NCBI RefSeq assembly: GCF_000271845.1
Contig: NZ_JH719393.1
Coordinates: 1,061,655 to 1,125,654, forward strand
Direction of reading: 5' to 3'
Source of the DNA: Rhizobium leguminosarum bv. trifolii WSM2297
GTDB lineage: Bacteria; Pseudomonadota; Alphaproteobacteria; Rhizobiales; Rhizobiaceae
DNA length: 64,000 nt
Of the stretch, positions 49,522 to 58,129 are shown piece after piece. The position numbers and the translations under genes were made by a program. The notes beneath the pieces were generated by a model that made no database searches, was not told the origin of the DNA, and saw only the letters and a list, made by a program, of their open reading frames with translations. How positions within the stretch are numbered: position 1 is the stretch's first letter; each line of letters starts with the position of its first letter.

Positions 49522-49674
49522 TTAGGCGCCGATGAACATGTGAACTACTATCGCTATCGACACTGTCATTCCCGCCAATACCGCTATCTTCGTCACCCAA
49601 GATTTGAGAGGGTAGTCGCAGACGGAGCGAATGATTTTTTCGGGATCAACGCGACGGGCGTAAGTAGAAAGCAT
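49522..49674 (-). CDS. 50-aa single-pass membrane protein
   Basis: Short gene from ATG 49674, preceded by AGGAGG 6 nt upstream. It begins MLSTYARRVDPEKIIRSVCD (basic, cytoplasmic) and ends with one membrane helix (IAVLAGMTVSIAIVVHMFI). It resembles in layout the tiny stress- or envelope-linked membrane proteins of rhizobia. No family recognised. Same strand as the DUF2934 gene, 28 nt upstream of it. Confidence 0.6.
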   Translation of the reverse strand: MLSTYARRVDPEKIIRSVCDYPLKSWVTKIAVLAGMTVSIAIVVHMFIGA

Positions 49675-49876
49675 GACGTCCTCCTGTTGTCAGGCGGCAA
49701 TTAGTCGTTTGCGACGCCCGACTTGTGGCTGTAAGGCCAAAGGCACTGCGCGCTTTATCTTGGAAAATGTCAAATTAATAGAAAGAAAATATTTCAAAGA
49801 AGCTAGGGAACATTAGTGGAGCAAGGGAGTTTGTTTGCCGATGTAATGGCCTTACTTAACCCCCTCAAGTCGATTG

Positions 49877-50056
49877 CTAAAAACTTTGCCCAGTCCATAC
49901 CGGTATTTCGATGAGGCAACGCAGTAAGTCGTGTGGCGAGAGTTCAGTTTGATCTTCAGCCAATGCCGAGGAGCTGCCACAGCCCATCACTGCATAGGCG
50001 ATGATTCCGCCAATGGTGAGTCCAGCAAGGGCTATGAGCCCTGAGATGCCGTTCAT
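49877..50056 (-). CDS. Possible small membrane/lipoprotein-like protein
   Basis: 59-aa frame from ATG 50056 (GAGGG upstream): MNGISGLIALAGLTIGGIIA gives one membrane segment, followed by VMGCGSSSALAE, where a lipobox-like Cys occurs, and an acidic tail. No homologue recognised and the gene could be spurious; the stretch 49675-49876 upstream on the other side holds nothing I can support. Confidence 0.35.
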   Translation of the reverse strand: MNGISGLIALAGLTIGGIIAYAVMGCGSSSALAEDQTELSPHDLLRCLIEIPVWTGQSF

Positions 50057-50192
50057 ATCCCTCAGGTCGCCTGAACCACACCATGGTTCTTCTCGACCGT
50101 CTTCGTCAGGGTCTGGATCTCTTCGCGGATTTGACCGTCTTATCGACCGTAAAGGCCGACCAGTGTTGCTAAATTCGGCTACTCGGAAAAAA

Positions 50193-50996
50193 TCAACTCG
50201 CGAAGTAGCGCGTTGGGGTTGTTCCCAACGCCTTCTTGAACATGACGATAAAGGCGGTAGGGGATTCATATCCCAAGTCGCTCGACACCCTCTGGACCGT
50301 CCCGCCGCTGGCCAGTTCGCGCAACGCGATGACAAGATGCAGTTGCCGCCGCCATCGGCCAAAGGTCAGGCCTGTTTCCTGAACCATCAGTCGCTTCAGG
50401 GACCGCTCACTCACGGCGACGTGTGCCGCCCAATCGCCCAGAGTGCGACGGTCGCTCGGCTCCGCCATCAGGGCAGCGGTGATCGCTGCGATTTTGGGAT
50501 GGCCGGACGCGGGTAAGTCCAGCCCCTGTATCGGCATTTGCGCCAGTTCATCCAGCAAGACCCGCACCATACGGCCGACATGATCGTCCGGAGCAGAATT
50601 GACCGGTACATCCGCCAGTCGGAGGATCATCTCGCGGAGCATCGGCGACACAGACAGAGTGCAGCACTCCTGCGGCAGCTGGGCCGCTTCGGGTTGAACG
50701 AACAGATAGGACAGGCGTGCGTTGGACGTGACCTGGTTGCTGTGGGGCACGCCGCCGGGTATCCCGACTCCGCAGTCTGGCGGGACAATCCAGATGCCAT
50801 TCTCCGTCCTGCATGTGATGGCCCCGTGCAGGGCCAAAATGAGCTGCCCTTGCTTGTGGTGGTGCTGGGGCACTTCAGCCTCATAGTCACTGAAGTCGAG
50901 GTGGACGGCGAAGGCCGGACGATCCGACTGGTCGAGATCGACGTCGTCGTAGCAGGAACGCAGCAGTTTTGCGGTTTGGCCGGATTTAGAGATCAT
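50193..50996 (-). CDS. AraC-family regulator with cupin domain
   Basis: 267-aa regulator. N-terminal cupin (EAEVPQHHHKQGQLILALHG, VPPDCGVGIPGGVPHSN) and C-terminal AraC DNA-binding domain (LGDWAAHVAVSERSLKRLMV, TGLTFGRWRRQLHL, VQRVSSDLGYESPTAFIVMF, LGTTPTRYF). Divergent from the NmrA-like gene (75 nt between starts), so it probably controls that gene. Confidence 0.88.
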   Translation of the reverse strand: MISKSGQTAKLLRSCYDDVDLDQSDRPAFAVHLDFSDYEAEVPQHHHKQGQLILALHGAITCRTENGIWIVPPDCGVGIPGGVPHSNQVTSNARLSYLFVQPEAAQLPQECCTLSVSPMLREMILRLADVPVNSAPDDHVGRMVRVLLDELAQMPIQGLDLPASGHPKIAAITAALMAEPSDRRTLGDWAAHVAVSERSLKRLMVQETGLTFGRWRRQLHLVIALRELASGGTVQRVSSDLGYESPTAFIVMFKKALGTTPTRYFAS

Positions 50997-51070
50997 TTGG
51001 CATTATCTCCAAATTCGTGCGGACTGCAATAGTCTACCATCGGGCGATCAACAATCGAATGGAGACTGTC

Positions 51071-52012
51071 ATGCGAATTTCTGTCGTCGGCGCAACGGGA
51101 CGAATTGGCGCCAAGCTGACCCGGATCCTGCTGAGCGCCGGGCATCAGGTCAGAGCGTTGTCGAGAGGTGGCCCTGCGTTGGACGCACTGGTCGCGCTCG
51201 GAGCAGAGCCATTTCTGGGAAGCTTCGACACAGGAGCGGGAGACCTTGACCAATTTTTCCAGGGTGCCGATGCTGCGTTCCTGATGGTGAAGACCGATTG
51301 GAACAACCTCGAGGGACACTACCCTGCTGTTGCCCAGCGCTTCGTCGATGCGCTCGAAAAATCCACCGTCAAACTGGCCGTAAGCCTAACGGCCATGGGT
51401 TCGGACGTGAAGGGGACAACGGGTCATTTCGAGTCCTTCCACCGTCTGGACGAAAAGCTCAACGAACTCGGCCGTATCGATCTGGTCCACCTGCGCGCCG
51501 CGTGGTTCATGGAAAATGTGGCGGCGTGGACGGGGCCGGTTGCCAAATATGGTCGAATTGCCTGGTTCTGCAAACCTGATTTGAAGATGCCCTGGGTGGC
51601 GACCGATGACATCGCATGGCTGGCAGCGAAGGAACTGACCAATCCGACGGGCAGACACCGCGTCTATCGCGAAGTAGGCTCTGAAGATGTTTCGATGAAT
51701 GAACTGGTCGCGATCATTGGCAAGGAGATCGGCGGGCCGGTGGAGTACCGATATATCGAGACGACCCGCAAAGACGTGGAAGCTGAATTTCTGGCGCGGT
51801 TCGGGACGCCGGAGAAATGGCAGGACGACACCCAGAGTGCCGACGCTTTGAACAATGGCATCGTAAGGTTCCATGGGGAGCACGAGGATCGCCCGAAATT
51901 GCCCACGACGATGGAGGCGTTCATTGGTGACGTGTGGAAGCCGCGTTACCTGGAGGCGGCCACAGCGGAAGACGAACGCGAGACGTTTTCCATGTGGACC
52001 GCCAAGGACTAG
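51071..52012 (+). CDS. NmrA/SDR-type NAD(P)-binding protein
   Basis: 313-aa atypical short-chain dehydrogenase of the NmrA/azoreductase-like type. Rossmann loop GATGRIGAKLTRIL at residues 7-20, then LSRGGPALDALVALGAEPFLGSFD split around residue 45, DWNNLEGHYPAVAQRFVDA, LTAMGSDVKG and LRAAWFMENV. No canonical YxxxK pair. Start 51071 with GGAG upstream. May act as quinone oxidoreductase or redox sensor. Paired with the divergent AraC regulator. Confidence 0.82.
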   Translation: MRISVVGATGRIGAKLTRILLSAGHQVRALSRGGPALDALVALGAEPFLGSFDTGAGDLDQFFQGADAAFLMVKTDWNNLEGHYPAVAQRFVDALEKSTVKLAVSLTAMGSDVKGTTGHFESFHRLDEKLNELGRIDLVHLRAAWFMENVAAWTGPVAKYGRIAWFCKPDLKMPWVATDDIAWLAAKELTNPTGRHRVYREVGSEDVSMNELVAIIGKEIGGPVEYRYIETTRKDVEAEFLARFGTPEKWQDDTQSADALNNGIVRFHGEHEDRPKLPTTMEAFIGDVWKPRYLEAATAEDERETFSMWTAKD

Positions 52013-52205
52013 CTGGATGTCAGGCTGGTTTTTTTGAACCCTCCCGGCAATCTCGAGTCCTTGCTGGATGCTACCGCAAATTGTCATTTGCGGTAGCTAT
52101 ATGACCACGATGCGCAGCATCGCCATCAAACCGAGATAGCACCACGGCGCAACGGATCAGTCTTCATCTTCCACAGCAGCGCCCGGATAAGCTCAACGAG
52201 TCAAG

Positions 52206-53237
52206 TCAGAGGACTTCTGGTAGGGATCCAGCCTGCTGACTGTCGCTGCTCAGGATTTTAATGATCCGGTCATAGCCGTAGAGAGTAGCGAGGCTTAGTG
52301 GTGTCAGGCCCGAATGGGTTTTCAAATCACGGCGAGCACCGGCGCGTACCAGGGACGCAACGGCATCTACATATCCATGCCATACAGCATCGTGCAAAGC
52401 GGTCAGACCATTGTAAGGACCCTGCGCATCAAGCTCAACCTGAGTATCCCCCTCCTTTGTTGATGAGGTCAAAATATCGATGTGATCCGCCTTTCCGAAG
52501 TAGGCAGCATCGTGAAGTGGCGAACCACGCATGAGACCGATCGTACGGCGAGGATCTGCACCAGAATCCAGCAGTACGCGCACTATTTCGGCATGACCTT
52601 CGCGAACTGCGAGACCGAGAGGCGTGTAGTCGTCATCGAACGTCCCGGTTATTGGCACCCGAACCTCAAAATCAGCGCCATCTGCAATCAGCCGCTTCAC
52701 CTCCTCAATATTTCCGGACTTGACTGATGAGACGATCGACAAGCTGGCAATGTGCTTTTCATCGGCCTGATCTCGTTCCTCAATCAGCGTTGCGATTGCT
52801 TTCAGGTCGTCATGCCTGGCGATTTCGAGCGCTGTCTGTTGCCAGTAATTCCTTATTGTGGTCCGAGCGCGCCGAGACAGCAAAACCCGCACGACAGATT
52901 CGTGCTTGTGAAGCACGGCATCCATCAAAGCGGTGTTGCCAAGAACTGGCGATTGCTGATCGATGAAGGCACCGTGGTCGAGGAGGATCCCGATTATGTC
53001 GGCGCTGCCGGACTGTGCAGCCTTATGGATTGCCGTTGCTCCCATTCGAGGTTCCGCCGCCAGTACGTCTGCGCCGGCAGTAAGCAGCAAAGCAACAGCT
53101 TGTGCCTGCCCAAGCGCAGACGCGATCATCAACGGCGTGAGACCATTGGTGCCTCGAGCATTGACGTCGGCCCCGGCGTCGATAGCTCCTTTGACTGAAG
53201 CAAGATCGCCTGTACGAATAGCGTGAGAAAGTATCAT
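52206..53237 (-). CDS. Ankyrin-repeat protein
   Basis: 343-aa protein built almost wholly of ankyrin repeats, about nine: examples are GLTPLMIASALGQAQAVALL, GATAIHKAAQSGSADIIGIL, YTPLGLAVREGHAEIVRVLL and GLTALHDAVWHGYVDAVASL. No signal peptide or membrane helix. Likely a protein-binding scaffold; partner unknown. Its minus-strand neighbour upstream is the epoxide hydrolase gene, 21 nt away, so the two may share a transcript. Confidence 0.88.
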   Translation of the reverse strand: MILSHAIRTGDLASVKGAIDAGADVNARGTNGLTPLMIASALGQAQAVALLLTAGADVLAAEPRMGATAIHKAAQSGSADIIGILLDHGAFIDQQSPVLGNTALMDAVLHKHESVVRVLLSRRARTTIRNYWQQTALEIARHDDLKAIATLIEERDQADEKHIASLSIVSSVKSGNIEEVKRLIADGADFEVRVPITGTFDDDYTPLGLAVREGHAEIVRVLLDSGADPRRTIGLMRGSPLHDAAYFGKADHIDILTSSTKEGDTQVELDAQGPYNGLTALHDAVWHGYVDAVASLVRAGARRDLKTHSGLTPLSLATLYGYDRIIKILSSDSQQAGSLPEVL

Positions 53238-53258
53238 AGTCTCATGTTCCTTGATCGG

Positions 53259-54269
53259 TTAGACAGATACTGAAACGGTGGCGTTGAGGCCGTTCAGGAA
53301 TCTGATAATTTCGGCATTCACGCGGTCGCGGGCCTCATGATGAGGCCAGTGACCTACACCTTCGAGCCGTATGACATCGACGAGTCCGGGCGCTGTCTCC
53401 CGCATCTCTTCAACAGTTGGTGGAACTGGATGGAACAGCCGACATAGCCCGTCTGCATCGCCCCAAATATAAAGCGATGGCTGCTTGATAAGCACATCCT
53501 TGTAGGCCGCGAGTTGCTCAAACGTCGCCTGCACCCCACGGTACTGGTTCAGACCGCCTCTGAATCCCGTTCGCTGGAACGTTTCGATGTTGTGCTTCAC
53601 ATAGGCTGGCTCGGCCCAGCTCGGCAGCACGTCGGGGGCAGGTCGAAACATATTCCGCTTTGCGTCGATGGGGTCCCAGCCGGTTCCTTCGGCGGGCTCG
53701 CCCGAGAGCCAATAAAGTGCACTGGAAATAGACTTGCTGGCATCACGGATTCGGTCATCCGTCTCCGGCTTCATCATGTCGAAAGCATAATAGAGATCGC
53801 CGAGACCGCGACTACGTAGCAAGTCCCATGTACTCAACTCCCCACGCGGCAGGAACGGGATGCTGAGCGTTATGATCCCGTTGAAACGATCTGGTCGCAT
53901 GACCATTGCCCGTTGTCCGTGGTCGGCGCCCCAATCATGCGATACGATCGTTGCGGTAGGCACCTGCAATGCATCAAGGATGCCAATCAGGTCGCCAACA
54001 ATATAGGCTCCGCTATAAAGTGCTGGATCGTCCGGGGAATAGCTGTCGCCAAAACCCCTCATGTCGAGCGCGATCGCGCGGTACCCGTTTTCTGCGACAA
54101 CTTGCATCTGGCGACGCCACGTTTCCACAGTGTCCGGAAAGCCGTGCAAGAACAGCACGACTGGACCACGGCCTTGTTCAACGACATGGAAAGAGGCACC
54201 GTTGGCCTCAATTTGCGAATGGTGTACGGGATGATCCGCGCCGGCTGATACTTCATTAGGGGGACTCAT
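53259..54269 (-). CDS. Alpha/beta hydrolase, epoxide-hydrolase type
   Basis: 336-aa alpha/beta hydrolase. Start MSPPNEVSAGADH (54269). Oxyanion motif LFLHGFPDTVETWRRQ, DMRGFGDSYSP, nucleophile elbow SHDWGADHGQ (Asp, as in soluble epoxide hydrolases and haloalkane dehalogenases), acid in the IWGDADG region, and catalytic His in GVGHWPHHEAR. Likely hydrolyses an epoxide or ester. In a minus-strand group with the Rossmann protein (13 nt upstream) under the TetR regulator. Confidence 0.85.
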   Translation of the reverse strand: MSPPNEVSAGADHPVHHSQIEANGASFHVVEQGRGPVVLFLHGFPDTVETWRRQMQVVAENGYRAIALDMRGFGDSYSPDDPALYSGAYIVGDLIGILDALQVPTATIVSHDWGADHGQRAMVMRPDRFNGIITLSIPFLPRGELSTWDLLRSRGLGDLYYAFDMMKPETDDRIRDASKSISSALYWLSGEPAEGTGWDPIDAKRNMFRPAPDVLPSWAEPAYVKHNIETFQRTGFRGGLNQYRGVQATFEQLAAYKDVLIKQPSLYIWGDADGLCRLFHPVPPTVEEMRETAPGLVDVIRLEGVGHWPHHEARDRVNAEIIRFLNGLNATVSVSV

Positions 54270-54282
54270 TTTTTGCTCCAGG

Positions 54283-55335
54283 TTATGCTTGATCTGAGAC
54301 TTGCGGCGCGTGTTGGATCGGCTCCAATTCAATGACTTCACCACCTGAGGCGCGAAGCCGCTCAAAGTATGTGGAGTGTTCGATGAGCTGGGCCGGGAAG
54401 TAGAGGCCCGGTCGAGGCGTATCACCTGCGAGACCAGCCAGGCGTTCAAGAACGAGCGCGACGCCCAGACCCGTTAGCGGCATCTGCCCACCGCGGTGAA
54501 CGATCGCGTGGCGTTTCCGAAGTTGCTGCCCGGCGTGATCCAGGCCGAAAAGATTGATAATGATTTCAGTCGACACCGGTCCGCCATTCCGGCGGGCGGA
54601 ACTCATTCCAATAGCCAGGTCGAACCGAATATCAGGTGCGCCAGTTGCGTTTGCCAACAACAAGACATCGTTTGGCGAAAACACGTTCGCATCCAACTCG
54701 GCCCCGTCGATTGCGCGAACCTTGGACCTGGTTTCGTCCCCACGGCACCACCGCCATGTACCAGCCTTTCTCATAAGAGCGGCAGTACCCGCTTGCATCT
54801 GGCGCTCAAGGTCTGCATTTGCTGCAGGCCCGAACGCATCCTGTTCGTCGAGCACCGCCTCGATGTGAATGTTTTCCAGGCGTCCAAATTCTTGGGCGAA
54901 CAAGAGTGAAGGCACGCTTGTCGCACCAACGAGCCACTCTGTACCGAGGACGACAGGTGCGGCGGCAGATTTGTGCATGAATGTCGCAGTTTCCAGGCCC
55001 AGCTCGCTGATGCTTGGTGAGATGTTGACGTGCCCAACGCCCATTTGCTGGGCCCAGCGGAGAGCTGCCCCCGTCTGATCGGTAAACAGCGTCGCGACCG
55101 CCGAGACACGTTGCTCGCCTAGCCCCAAGTCAGAGGCAGTGAGGTCCACCACCATCGCAGACGCGCCGTTGACAGCTGCCGCTGCTCGTATCGCGCGTTG
55201 TTCGTCCCGACCGCAAATGAGGATTGGTACGTCGGAATGTTGGTCACGCAAGAAGCGTGTGGTCCATCGCCCGACCTCACCGGCCCCGCCAATAATCAGT
55301 ATTGGCTCTTGCAGACTTCCAGAAGCTTGTAACAT
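54283..55335 (-). CDS. Saccharopine-dehydrogenase-like NAD(P)-binding protein
   Basis: 350-aa Rossmann protein: ILIIGGAGEVGRWTTRFL at residues 12-29, ILICGRDEQRA, VNGASAMVVDLTAS, HVNISPSISEL and a C-terminal domain with GGPVSTEIIINLFGLDHAGQ. Similar to the saccharopine dehydrogenase-like oxidoreductases that include trans-acting enoyl reductases and oxidoreductases of unknown substrate. First gene after the divergent TetR regulator. Confidence 0.75.
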   Translation of the reverse strand: MLQASGSLQEPILIIGGAGEVGRWTTRFLRDQHSDVPILICGRDEQRAIRAAAAVNGASAMVVDLTASDLGLGEQRVSAVATLFTDQTGAALRWAQQMGVGHVNISPSISELGLETATFMHKSAAAPVVLGTEWLVGATSVPSLLFAQEFGRLENIHIEAVLDEQDAFGPAANADLERQMQAGTAALMRKAGTWRWCRGDETRSKVRAIDGAELDANVFSPNDVLLLANATGAPDIRFDLAIGMSSARRNGGPVSTEIIINLFGLDHAGQQLRKRHAIVHRGGQMPLTGLGVALVLERLAGLAGDTPRPGLYFPAQLIEHSTYFERLRASGGEVIELEPIQHAPQVSDQA

Positions 55336-55340
55336 TGCGA

Positions 55341-55390
55341 TACCTATGTTTTACTGGTTCCTACACATAGTAGGTTACTAAAAGTAGGTA
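55341..55390. promoter_or_regulatory. Candidate TetR operator
   Basis: TACCTATGTTTTACT at 55341-55355 and the inverted TACTAAAAGTAGGTA at 55376-55390 share TACCTA-n2-TTTTA on opposite strands and reach the start codon of the TetR gene. It lies between divergent tetR and the Rossmann-protein gene, fitting autorepression plus control of the minus-strand operon. Confidence 0.55.
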
Positions 55391-56007
55391 TGCAAGTGGA
55401 AAAGCCAAAAGTCGCTGTCGACAACAGGACTACAGGCCGACTTTCGAAGCCCGAACGGCGTCAGCAGCTCCTCGAGACGGCGCGCCTGATCGTTCGGGAG
55501 GAAGGTGCTGATCGGCTGACACTAGGCCACTTGGCAGTGCGTGCGGGCGTTTCCAAACCTGTGACTTACGAGCATTTCGAGACTAGAACGGGTCTGTTGA
55601 TTGAGCTCTATCGATGGATAGACACCGAACGCATTTCCGCCTTTCGCGCGCTAATGGCTCAGGGGAACCGAACGGCAAACGAGACCGTGTCGGCTTTGGC
55701 AAAAACCTACTTGGCCTGCGGGGCCGACCAAGGTGACGAATTTCATGCTGTTGGAGCGGCACTTGCTGGAAGCGAAGAAAAGGCGGCTGTGTATCAAGAG
55801 TTAGTCGACGCGGTGAACGAGATGTTCGTGGAGGTTTTGAAGCCTCACTCCAACCTGGGGCCGGACACACTCGCCCTCGCAAGCTTGGCGTTGGTTGCGT
55901 CAGGAGACGCGCTGACAAATGCCATGAGTCGCGGGTCTTGCTCCGCTTTGGAGGCAGAAGAGGTGTTTACGAAGCTCATTGGCGCGACGATCCTAGATAA
56001 AGTATAA
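55390..56007 (+). CDS. TetR-family regulator
   Basis: 205-aa TetR regulator. Helix-turn-helix at ~18-65: RRQQLLETARLIVREEGADR, LTLGHLAVRAGVSKPVTYEH, FETRTGLLIELY. The remaining helices form a ligand domain. Start MQVEKPKVA at 55390 has a poor ribosome site, overlapping the operator. Divergent from the Rossmann and epoxide-hydrolase genes, which it likely represses. Confidence 0.88.
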   Translation: MQVEKPKVAVDNRTTGRLSKPERRQQLLETARLIVREEGADRLTLGHLAVRAGVSKPVTYEHFETRTGLLIELYRWIDTERISAFRALMAQGNRTANETVSALAKTYLACGADQGDEFHAVGAALAGSEEKAAVYQELVDAVNEMFVEVLKPHSNLGPDTLALASLALVASGDALTNAMSRGSCSALEAEEVFTKLIGATILDKV

Positions 56008-56218
56008 GGTTGAAACGGCGTCATTCGCTCCCAGGATACGGGGCACATTTTCATCGATATTTCGATAGTGCACGGAACAGCGGCTATGCGGCTTCCATAT
56101 CGCAGTTGGCTACAACGGTGTTTTGCGCCATAGCTTTAACAGGCTGCGGAAAAAGGCCCTTGCTGCGAGCGGATTGCCGTGATTCCCTGCCTCAGTGATT
56201 GGTCGGCAGGAGCACGAC

Positions 56219-56449
56219 ATGCGCGGCAGTGATATCCAGACTGCGGGTCTGTTTTCTTATGTGAGCTGCGAAGCACGCGTTCCGACAAACCATCCGCTGC
56301 GGGCAATCCGCGCGATTGTAGACGAGGCGTTGGAGGTTCTATCGCCGGATGTCGAGGCGATTTATTCAGCGATCGGCCGCCCGTCGATCCCCGCCGGAGA
56401 AGCTGTTGCGTGCCCTATTGTTGCAGGCCTTCTACACGATCCGCTAGTC
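56219..56449 (+). pseudogene. Truncated IS5-family transposase
   Basis: From ATG 56219: MRGSDIQTAGLFSYVSCEAR, then VPTNHPLRAIRAIVDEAL and YSAIGRPSIP, the N terminus of a rhizobial IS5 transposase. One inserted base (near 56392) moves the rest to another frame reading PEKLLRALLLQAFYTIR, where it breaks off. Catalytic residues are absent. Confidence 0.75.
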
Positions 56450-56483
56450 GCCGTGTCGCAAGGCCCGTTTGAGATCCCGTTGA

Positions 56484-57386
56484 TTACCATATGATATTTC
56501 GGATATGGGGCTCGAGCAGCGGGATCATTTCCTTGACCTTCGGAGAGGAATTCCTCTGAGACGCGTATACAAGATAGCTCGGCCACGGGGCCGTTGACCA
56601 CTCGGGAAGTACGTGCACCAACCGTTTTTTCGAAATGTCGCCATGAACCAAAGTTGGCGGCATGAGGGCAATTCCTTCGCCGGTCAAGGCGAGATGCTTG
56701 ATCGCACCGACGGAGTTTGAGGAGATACGGGCTTGTGGAACAATCCTGGCTTTTTCGCCGTCGGCGGAAACCAGATTCCAGGTGGTCAAACGGTTGGTAT
56801 CCTGCTCGGGCAAAATGACAAGACATTGATGAGTTTTCAGTTCGCCTGGCCGGCTAACCGCGTGTGACTGCTCCACGTATTGGGGAGCCGCAACCAGGAT
56901 CAGTCCAGCTTCACCCAATCGCTTTGCCGTAAACCCTGCGTCTTTGAGCGGACTAGCCCTAATGGCGATATCGACCCCTTCGCCGACCAGGTCCACCAGG
57001 CGATCCGTCAAGAGCATTTCGACTTTCACGTCGGGGAACTTCTTCGTGTACTCTATCACCGCATCGCAGATCGACGCGTAGTCGAAGTCGACGGGCGCTG
57101 TGATTTTCAGGCTGCCCGACGGGTGCTGCTGAAACGACGAGGCTTGTGCGCCGGCGCTCGCCAGCGCAGCCACAGCCTGCTCCGCTTTCTCGAAAAATAT
57201 GCTTCCAGCGTCCGTGAGACGGAGTTTTCTTGTCGTCCGCACGAGAAGGTTCACTCCAAGTGCTTTTTCGAGGTCGGAGACCTTATCGCTGACAGTCGAA
57301 TTGGGGAGGTCCAGTTCCAGCGCGGCTTTCGTGAAGCTACCCAGCTGTGCGACCCGAACAAAAATCTTCGCGCCATTCAAGTCCAC
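56484..57386 (-). CDS. LysR-family regulator
   Basis: 300-aa LysR regulator. Winged helix at 1-60 (AKIFVRVAQLGSFTKAALEL, NSTVSDKVSDLEKALGVNLL, VRTTRKLRLTDAG), then a substrate-binding-like domain (PSGSLKITAPVDFDYASICD, IAIRASPLKDAGF, SVGAIKHLALTGEGIALMPP). Divergent from the SnoaL-like gene over 128 nt with an inverted repeat, so it probably controls that gene. Confidence 0.9.
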   Translation of the reverse strand: MDLNGAKIFVRVAQLGSFTKAALELDLPNSTVSDKVSDLEKALGVNLLVRTTRKLRLTDAGSIFFEKAEQAVAALASAGAQASSFQQHPSGSLKITAPVDFDYASICDAVIEYTKKFPDVKVEMLLTDRLVDLVGEGVDIAIRASPLKDAGFTAKRLGEAGLILVAAPQYVEQSHAVSRPGELKTHQCLVILPEQDTNRLTTWNLVSADGEKARIVPQARISSNSVGAIKHLALTGEGIALMPPTLVHGDISKKRLVHVLPEWSTAPWPSYLVYASQRNSSPKVKEMIPLLEPHIRNIIW

Positions 57387-57403
57387 AGGCCCCTCCCACT
57401 CAC

Positions 57404-57421
57404 TATCCGGCTGCCCGGATA
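57404..57421. promoter_or_regulatory. Inverted repeat upstream of lysR
   Basis: TATCCGG, loop CTGC, CCGGATA: perfect 7-bp arms, 18 nt from the LysR start codon. Candidate autoregulatory site or promoter-proximal operator shared with the divergent gene. Confidence 0.45.
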
Positions 57422-57514
57422 ATATAATCGGAATGTACGATCTAATCCACCCAGCTGTGGCGGTCTATCTCTTGCACTCGTACAGATCAGAAAATAAAAT
57501 GTAAGGAAAACCGC

Positions 57515-57916
57515 ATGTCACAGAGCCACACAGACAAAATCCAAATCGAGCAACTCATTGAAAAATATATCGCCGCACTGAACCAGTCGAAAGCCGAGGG
57601 GGTGGTTTCGTTGTTCACCTCTGATGCGGTGCTGATCGGAGCTGACGCTCCAACGGTGGAAGGGGCGGAGCAGCTTAGGGCTTTCTTCGATCACGGCTTC
57701 AGTTTGATAAAGCTCGAACCCAAAATCGACATCGACGAGATAATCTTCACCGGAGATTTCGCGTTCGCAAGATCGCATTCGCAGGTGCGGGTAACCGTAT
57801 TACAGGCCGATCAATCCCATACCGAAGAGAATCGTGAGCTGTTCATATTCAGAAAGGACGGCGGCGAGTGGAAGATCGCGCGGTACATGTTCAACAAGGT
57901 GCCTCCCGCCCATTAA
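57515..57916 (+). CDS. SnoaL-like/NTF2-fold protein
   Basis: 133-aa protein of the SnoaL/DUF4440 superfamily: IEQLIEKYIAALNQSKAEGV, VSLFTSDAVLIGADAPTVEG, AEQLRAFFDHGF and a final strand GEWKIARYMFNK. No signal peptide. AAGGAAA about 6-7 nt before ATG. Such proteins are small hydrolases, cyclases or ligand carriers; function here unknown. Likely regulated by the divergent LysR. Confidence 0.8.
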   Translation: MSQSHTDKIQIEQLIEKYIAALNQSKAEGVVSLFTSDAVLIGADAPTVEGAEQLRAFFDHGFSLIKLEPKIDIDEIIFTGDFAFARSHSQVRVTVLQADQSHTEENRELFIFRKDGGEWKIARYMFNKVPPAH

Positions 57917-58046
57917 CGGTGTGACGAGCTACCGTCTCAGAAACCGAGTGTTCGGGACGGTCTGCCACCCGTCTGCACCCAGGCCTTCCCTTCGATGCCG
58001 GTGATGTTCTGGAACGATCCCGATGGCGCCAAATATCGCGCCTCCT

Positions 58047-58096
58047 CCCTTGCAACCCGGCCCAGCCGGTCGGATCGGGCGCTGACCGTCAGAGCT
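58047..58096 (+). repeat. Short remnant of the ISNCY 3' end
   Basis: 58047-58070 is identical over 24 bp to 41995-42018 in the ISNCY element, and the next ~26 bp are similar. No transposase sequence is attached, so it is a small leftover or recombination footprint. Confidence 0.6.
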
Positions 58097-58129
58097 AGGA
58101 CAACCAAGCGTCGACACAGGTCGCAGGTG

